From an uncultured Hyphomicrobiales bacterium (GTDB lineage: Bacteria > Pseudomonadota > Alphaproteobacteria > Rhizobiales > Beijerinckiaceae): a DNA stretch of 8,996 nucleotides. Both the position numbers and the translations under genes were made by a program. The stretch lies in assembly GCA_903918155.1 (NCBI GenBank), contig CAIXDD010000277.1:1-8996 (forward strand), in the 5' to 3' direction. The notes under the pieces were generated by a model, which saw only the letters and a program-made list of their open reading frames with translations, was not told the DNA's origin and made no database searches. Positions 5,926-8,996 of this stretch are shown here, in pieces. Every line of letters starts with the position of its first letter. Position 1 is the first letter of the stretch.

Positions 5926-5995
5926 CAGTCAGCGCAAGTCAGTCCGCGCTTTTCAGTCAGCGCGTTTCAGTCAGCGCTTTTCAGTCCGCGCTTGG
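5926..5995. repeat. 14-bp tandem repeat, five copies
   Basis: Five head-to-tail units: CAGTCAGCGCAAGT (5926), CAGTCCGCGCTTTT (5940), CAGTCAGCGCGTTT (5954), CAGTCAGCGCTTTT (5968) and CAGTCCGCGCTTGG (5982). The core CAGTCMGCGC is invariant except for A/C at position 6. A decayed sixth unit (9 of 14 positions) precedes them at 5912-5925 and contains the stop codon of the SDR-like gene. The last unit encodes the final residues and stop of the convergent 86-aa gene. AGCGC and GCGCT halves in adjacent units can pair, followed by TTTT (5978-5981), so the array may act as a weak terminator. Confidence 0.88.
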
Positions 5996-6241
5996 CAGGC
6001 GACGGATGGTGAATTCGATCATGTCGCCGTCGAGTTCGCGCCAGAATTCGATCTCGGTCATATAGGCGGCCTTGGGAAAGCGCTCGAACCATTCGCGCGC
6101 CTTGTCGCGCGCGGCTTCGCGCGGCAAGCGAAAGCTTTCGCGTCGCCACGATCCGCCCTCGCCCATGCGCAGGCGTTTTCCGCGATCCGCCATGCGGCGA
6201 ACGATGTCGCGGGGCGAATTCCTGTTGCCGGCGGCACTCAT
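5981..6241 (-). CDS. Small hypothetical basic protein
   Basis: An 86-aa product. The N-terminal 45 residues are rich in Arg (RDIVRRMADRGKRLRMG, WRRESFRLPREAARDKAREW). The C-terminal part (WFERFPKAAYMTEIEFWRELDGDMIEFTIRRLP) is mixed alpha/beta in character with conserved-looking aromatic residues. There is no signal peptide, membrane segment or metal motif. The ATG at 6241 is chosen because GGGAG (6253-6249) lies six bases upstream; the in-frame TTG two codons earlier would be too close to that site. I do not recognise the family. The stop codon lies inside the last unit of the 14-bp repeat. It follows the dioxygenase beta gene after about 95 bp on the same strand and may or may not be co-transcribed. 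Confidence 0.72.
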   Translation of the reverse strand: MSAAGNRNSPRDIVRRMADRGKRLRMGEGGSWRRESFRLPREAARDKAREWFERFPKAAYMTEIEFWRELDGDMIEFTIRRLPSAD

Positions 6242-6336
6242 ACGCAACTCCCGATCAGCGAGCCCACCTTACGGCGCCAAGCGGAGCATTGCGAGTCGGC
6301 GCGGCGCGCGGCGGGAGCCCGGCCGGCCCTTCGGCC

Positions 6337-6828
6337 TCAGATCGGGATCGCCAGAAGCGTGTCGATCTGCCGCGAATCCAGCACCACAAGGCGCTCGCGA
6401 AAGCGCAGAAGGCCTTGTTCCTCGACGATTTCGTCATAGGTGCGCCCGCAAGCGTAGACTGACGTCTCTCCGCCGTTAACCGTGCGGAGAATTGAGAAAT
6501 TGCTGCGGGCCCGGATCGTTCCCGTCTCGTTCTCCGTCACGCGCAAGGCGCTCACCGCGTGATTGTAAACATGGGGTTCGTAGATATTGGCCGTGCGCAA
6601 GGCGGCGACGCGATCCTCCATCATGCCGCGGCCGTCGCAATACATGAGGTTGAGCGGCAGGCCGAGGTCGCGGTTTTCGCGCGTGGCGATGCGATAGACG
6701 CCGCTTGCGACGAAAAAGCCCGGCCAGTCCTCCAGCCGGTCGTCGTCGATGGCGTGGACGTAATCGGCGTAAAGATCTTCCAGGCGCTGGCGCAGGGCGA
6801 GATCGGCCTCGAGACGGGTCGCGTTCAT
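6337..6828 (-). CDS. Aromatic ring-hydroxylating dioxygenase, beta subunit
   Basis: A 163-aa small subunit of a Rieske non-haem iron oxygenase. The NTF2/SnoaL-like fold of this family has no cofactor and packs with the catalytic alpha subunit in an (alpha-beta)3 hexamer. Visible family features are an N-terminal helix with LEDLYADYVHAIDDDRLEDWPGFF, then VYRIATRENRD, a central GRGMMEDRVAALRTANIYEPHVYNHAVSALRV, and terminal strands ARSNFSILRT, TSVYACGRTYDEIV and LRFRERLVVLDSRQIDTLLAIPI. The last of these is a typical beta-subunit end. It starts 13 bp after the alpha stop. The SD is strong (GAGGGAGG, seven bases before the ATG) and overlaps the alpha stop codon as TGAGGGAGG, indicating translational coupling. 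Length is at the short end of the normal range. The sequence resembles the anthranilate-dioxygenase AndAd type in my memory, but the substrate cannot be fixed. Confidence 0.9.
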   Translation of the reverse strand: MNATRLEADLALRQRLEDLYADYVHAIDDDRLEDWPGFFVASGVYRIATRENRDLGLPLNLMYCDGRGMMEDRVAALRTANIYEPHVYNHAVSALRVTENETGTIRARSNFSILRTVNGGETSVYACGRTYDEIVEEQGLLRFRERLVVLDSRQIDTLLAIPI

Positions 6829-6841
6829 GGTGCAGCCTCCC

Positions 6842-8083
6842 TCAAACGCCCATCAGGGCGCGCCAGCCCCGCCAGAAGCCGCGCACGGCGGCTTCCGTCA
6901 CGCGCGAGCCCTCGCTCGCCTCCACGCCGCGCCCGCCCATGGGCATGACGGTCATCGCCTGCGGATCGGCTTTCGCCGCCTGCTGCACCCATCCGCCCAC
7001 GCAGCCGTCCTCCATGGAGATGAGGCCGGCGGGCCCCACGAGATTGTTCACCTGCAGGCGCAGCTCCTGCATCTGCGCGTCGTCGTCGGCGAAGCCCAGA
7101 ATGGTCCACACAAGCTCCGTGCGGTCGACGCCCTTGGGCACGATCTGGCGCACGGCGAGCGCGTTGAGGATCTGCTGCACGACCAGCGTGGGAAACACGG
7201 TCTGGATGGCGTTCGTCGTCAGGTCGCCCAGTTCGAGCCTGTGCTCCATCATGCGGGCGTCGTGGAGCTTGTAGGACTCCTTCAGCGAGCGCACTTTCTC
7301 GCGCCCCACCGCATCGTCGGAATCGGCGTTGCGCACCGTGTAGCTGAGATGGTGCCAGCCGTTGGGCGAGATCTTCACCCCGCCGCCCATATTGGGCCGC
7401 ACTACGCCGAACGTGTTGTGGAACACATGCAGGAGGCTGGCGTGGTAGGAATCCTTGTTGTTCTCCGCGTAGAGCTTCCAATTATTGGGCAGGATCTGCG
7501 AATGATAGCCCAGAACCTTGAGCGGCTTCACGAAGACGCGATCGATATTGGCGCATAATTCCGCGCCGATGTAGTCGCGGAAGGGCGGCGTCTCCTGCGA
7601 GAACGTGCCGAAGATCATTTGCCCGTAAGTCTCCACGCGCAGGCGTTCGAGCCCATGGGCGGAGAAATCGAAATCCGCGTCCAGCCCGCCCTTGCCGCCC
7701 ACGCCCTTGCGGAACGCGACGCCGGTGAGCGCGCCGGTCAGGTCATAGGTCCAATTGTGATAGACGCAATTGAACTCCGGCGCGTTGCCGCGCTGCTTGA
7801 AGCAGACGAGCGCGCCCTTGTGGGCGCAGCGGTTGACGAGCGCGTTGACGGAGCCGTCCTGCGCGCGCGCGACGATGATCGGCGCGTCGCCGACGAAGGT
7901 CGTCTTGTAATCGCCGGGATTGGGGATCTCGCATTCTAGGCAGAGGAAATTCCACACCGGGCCGCGAAACAGGCGCTCCTGTTCGCGCGCATAGATCGCG
8001 GCGTCGGTATAAACCTGAAAGGGCGCCCGTGACGCGTCTTCGAAAGGCCAGACGAACGGCGCTGCGGGTTCCTGCGTCTGCAA
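6842..8083 (-). CDS. Aromatic ring-hydroxylating dioxygenase, alpha subunit (Rieske)
   Basis: Catalytic subunit that adds O2 to an aromatic ring, using electrons from a separate ferredoxin/reductase. With a TTG start at 8083 the product is 413 aa. Rieske [2Fe-2S] ligands are C86, H88, C106 and H109 (CAH-x17-CVYH, exact spacing). The mononuclear iron site is in ENNKDSYHASLLH, with ligands H214 and H219 and the bridging D211; the third ligand is probably D359 (SMEDG). The TTG is chosen because AGGGAGAG sits six bases upstream and the N-terminus MQTQEPAAPFVWPFED fits the family. In-frame ATGs at 8137 and 8236 have poor SDs, and 8236 lies upstream of a terminator hairpin. The whole sequence (FRGPVWNFLCLE, CAHKGALV, NNWKLYAEN, LLHVFHNTFGV) recalls the AndAc-type anthranilate dioxygenase group. 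That substrate is inference, and no reductase or ferredoxin is present in the window. Confidence 0.92.
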   Translation of the reverse strand: MQTQEPAAPFVWPFEDASRAPFQVYTDAAIYAREQERLFRGPVWNFLCLECEIPNPGDYKTTFVGDAPIIVARAQDGSVNALVNRCAHKGALVCFKQRGNAPEFNCVYHNWTYDLTGALTGVAFRKGVGGKGGLDADFDFSAHGLERLRVETYGQMIFGTFSQETPPFRDYIGAELCANIDRVFVKPLKVLGYHSQILPNNWKLYAENNKDSYHASLLHVFHNTFGVVRPNMGGGVKISPNGWHHLSYTVRNADSDDAVGREKVRSLKESYKLHDARMMEHRLELGDLTTNAIQTVFPTLVVQQILNALAVRQIVPKGVDRTELVWTILGFADDDAQMQELRLQVNNLVGPAGLISMEDGCVGGWVQQAAKADPQAMTVMPMGGRGVEASEGSRVTEAAVRGFWRGWRALMGV

Positions 8084-8157
8084 TGCTCTCTCCCTTGGTC
8101 TGTCGATCCGCCTGTCGGCGCGGCTTTGCGCCAACATATCGCCCGGCGCGGAAAAGA
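8084..8157 (-). promoter_or_regulatory. Leader of the dioxygenase operon
   Basis: The stretch between the upstream terminator and the alpha start must hold the dioxygenase promoter if the terminator works. It contains the SD AGGGAGAG and a small inverted repeat GGCGC-N6-GCGCC (8117-8132), extended by two further pairs across a mismatch (8114-8135). I could not pick out a clear -35/-10 pair. Confidence 0.3.
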
Positions 8158-8187
8158 AAAACCCGACCGATCTCTCGGCCGGGTTTT
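8158..8187 (-). terminator. Intrinsic terminator after cca
   Basis: AAAACCCG (8158-8165) pairs with CGGGTTTT (8180-8187). After an A/C mismatch, CCGA (8167-8170) pairs with TCGG (8175-8178) around a TCTC loop. On the minus strand the hairpin is followed by TTTTTCTTTTCC, a good U-rich tail, so it terminates transcription coming from cca about 75 bp after that gene's stop. It also argues that the dioxygenase genes have their own promoter. Confidence 0.85.
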
Positions 8188-8261
8188 CCGCCCAGTGCCC
8201 GGCGTCGCGCCGCAAGCCCCCCAGCTTGCAGGCCACAGGCCGTCCACGTCAGCGGCGGAGA

Positions 8262-8996
8262 TTAATCACGCGGCTTGCGCAGAGTCCATGGCTCGGCGGC
8301 GGGCGCGACCTTGTCCAATATTCTTGCAAGCTCGACCGGCTCGCGCGGGAAATCGGCGGCGGCCCATTCCGCCTCCAGCCGTTTCAAGGCCGCGCCCATG
8401 GCGGGCCCGCGCGCCACGCCGCGCGCGATCAGATCGGCGCCGGCGAAGGGCGAGGTCATGGGCGGGCTCGCATAAGCCGCGCGCGCGGCCTGCGCCCAGA
8501 GGGCCCAAGGACCATGTTCAACGTCTGCGTCGCAGGCGACGTCCGCGTCGGGATCGGCGCGGCTTTCCGCGCAGGCCAGGATCAGCGCGTCGCCCGCCGC
8601 CTGCGCGCCGTGGCGATGGACGAAGCGGCGCAGATCCGCCGACGCGGGCGGCGTCTCGCGCCCGTGCAGCTCCACGATCGCGCGCGCCGCGCGCGTCAGC
8701 CGCAGGCTTTCGGCGTTCGACAGGCGCAGCCGCTCGCGCAGCCGCAGCGCGTCTTCCTCCACCTGCACGCACAGGCCCGCCAGCCGCAGCGTCGCGTCGG
8801 GCGCGCGCGCGCATGTCCCCTCCATGCGCTTCACGCGCGCAAGCCGATCGGGATTGGGCGCGCCCGCGAGCACGGGGCCGAGCACGCCCGCATGGGTCAT
8901 GTCGCGCGTCACGTCGCGCGCGCGCCGCGCGGCGAGCAGTTTCATCAATTCGGCGCGCACGCGCTCGCGCGAAAGTCCCGCCAGCCCGTCGCGCGC
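8262..8996 (-). CDS. cca: CCA tRNA nucleotidyltransferase, C-terminal part (5' end beyond window)
   Basis: The frame is open to the right edge, showing the last 244 residues of a protein that is usually about 400-430 aa. The visible part corresponds to the helical tRNA-binding body and tail of alphaproteobacterial CCA-adding/poly(A) polymerase-family enzymes: GLAGLSRERVRAELMKLLAA at the start, MTHAGVLGPVLAG, then LRLAGLCVQVEEDALRLRERLRLSNAESLRL. The N-terminal nucleotidyltransferase head with its GxD motif lies off-window, so activity cannot be judged. A GTG at 8960 would be a possible start but falls inside the conserved SRERVRAEL segment and is rejected. The enzyme adds or repairs the 3' CCA of tRNAs. 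An intrinsic terminator follows. Confidence 0.88.
   Translation of the reverse strand, partial: ARDGLAGLSRERVRAELMKLLAARRARDVTRDMTHAGVLGPVLAGAPNPDRLARVKRMEGTCARAPDATLRLAGLCVQVEEDALRLRERLRLSNAESLRLTRAARAIVELHGRETPPASADLRRFVHRHGAQAAGDALILACAESRADPDADVACDADVEHGPWALWAQAARAAYASPPMTSPFAGADLIARGVARGPAMGAALKRLEAEWAAADFPREPVELARILDKVAPAAEPWTLRKPRD

Noticed and set aside
5926..5995. CRISPR array
   Set aside because: Units are 14 bp, contiguous and without spacers, so this is a simple tandem repeat.
6827..7558. 243-aa plus-strand open frame
   Set aside because: It is opposite the dioxygenase alpha gene, with His-rich shadow composition and no family resemblance.
8190..8236. ATG at 8236 as the start of the dioxygenase alpha subunit
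   Set aside because: The extra residues would be translated through the terminator hairpin after cca and do not resemble dioxygenase N-termini.

Overview
This window is GC-rich (roughly two-thirds G+C by eye) and tightly packed, with codon use dominated by G/C at third positions. An Omp25/31-type outer-membrane barrel protein, an alphaproteobacterial-style CCA-adding enzyme, TlyA, RF3 and RlmJ together suggest an alphaproteobacterium, most likely Hyphomicrobiales (Rhizobiales; Methylocystaceae/Beijerinckiaceae/Bradyrhizobium-like). That placement is inference from family resemblance, not from a search. The region looks chromosomal. I see no insertion sequence, integrase, CRISPR array, tRNA or rRNA.

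Layout, left to right. (1) 1-646, minus: 5' part of tlyA, an rRNA 2'-O-methyltransferase, cut by the window edge and carrying a repetitive N-terminal extension. (2) 764-2344, plus: prfC (release factor 3), divergent from tlyA. (3) 2421-2882, plus: a small secreted four-cysteine protein of unknown function, overlapping by 34 bp (4) an RNase T2 gene at 2849-3500 that is split by a frameshift exactly at a GC dinucleotide run. (5) 3520-4359, plus: rlmJ, a 23S rRNA m6A methyltransferase. (6) A hairpin terminator at 4372-4404 shared with (7) the convergent outer-membrane beta-barrel gene at 4420-5133, minus. (8) A roughly 300-bp divergent regulatory region, 5134-5437, with several inverted repeats and the motif TTCGGTTAC placed similarly in front of both flanking genes. 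(9) 5438-5914, plus: a short protein that looks like the C-terminal half of an SDR lacking its catalytic residues. (10) A five-copy 14-bp tandem repeat, 5926-5995, running into the 3' end of (11) an 86-aa hypothetical gene at 5981-6241, minus. (12) 6337-6828 and 6842-8083, minus: beta and alpha subunits of a Rieske ring-hydroxylating dioxygenase, translationally coupled. (13) A terminator at 8158-8187, then (14) the C-terminal part of cca (8262-8996, minus), cut by the right edge.

Four genes serve translation or RNA modification (tlyA, prfC, rlmJ, cca), and an exported RNase sits among them. The dioxygenase pair is the main accessory metabolic element and has no electron-transfer partner in the window. 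I do not see a convincing new multi-gene system. The points most worth a second look are the RNase T2 frameshift at a slippable repeat, the 14-bp minisatellite, the SDR-derived likely pseudoenzyme, the shared motif in the divergent promoter region, and the in-frame 15-bp repeats of tlyA.
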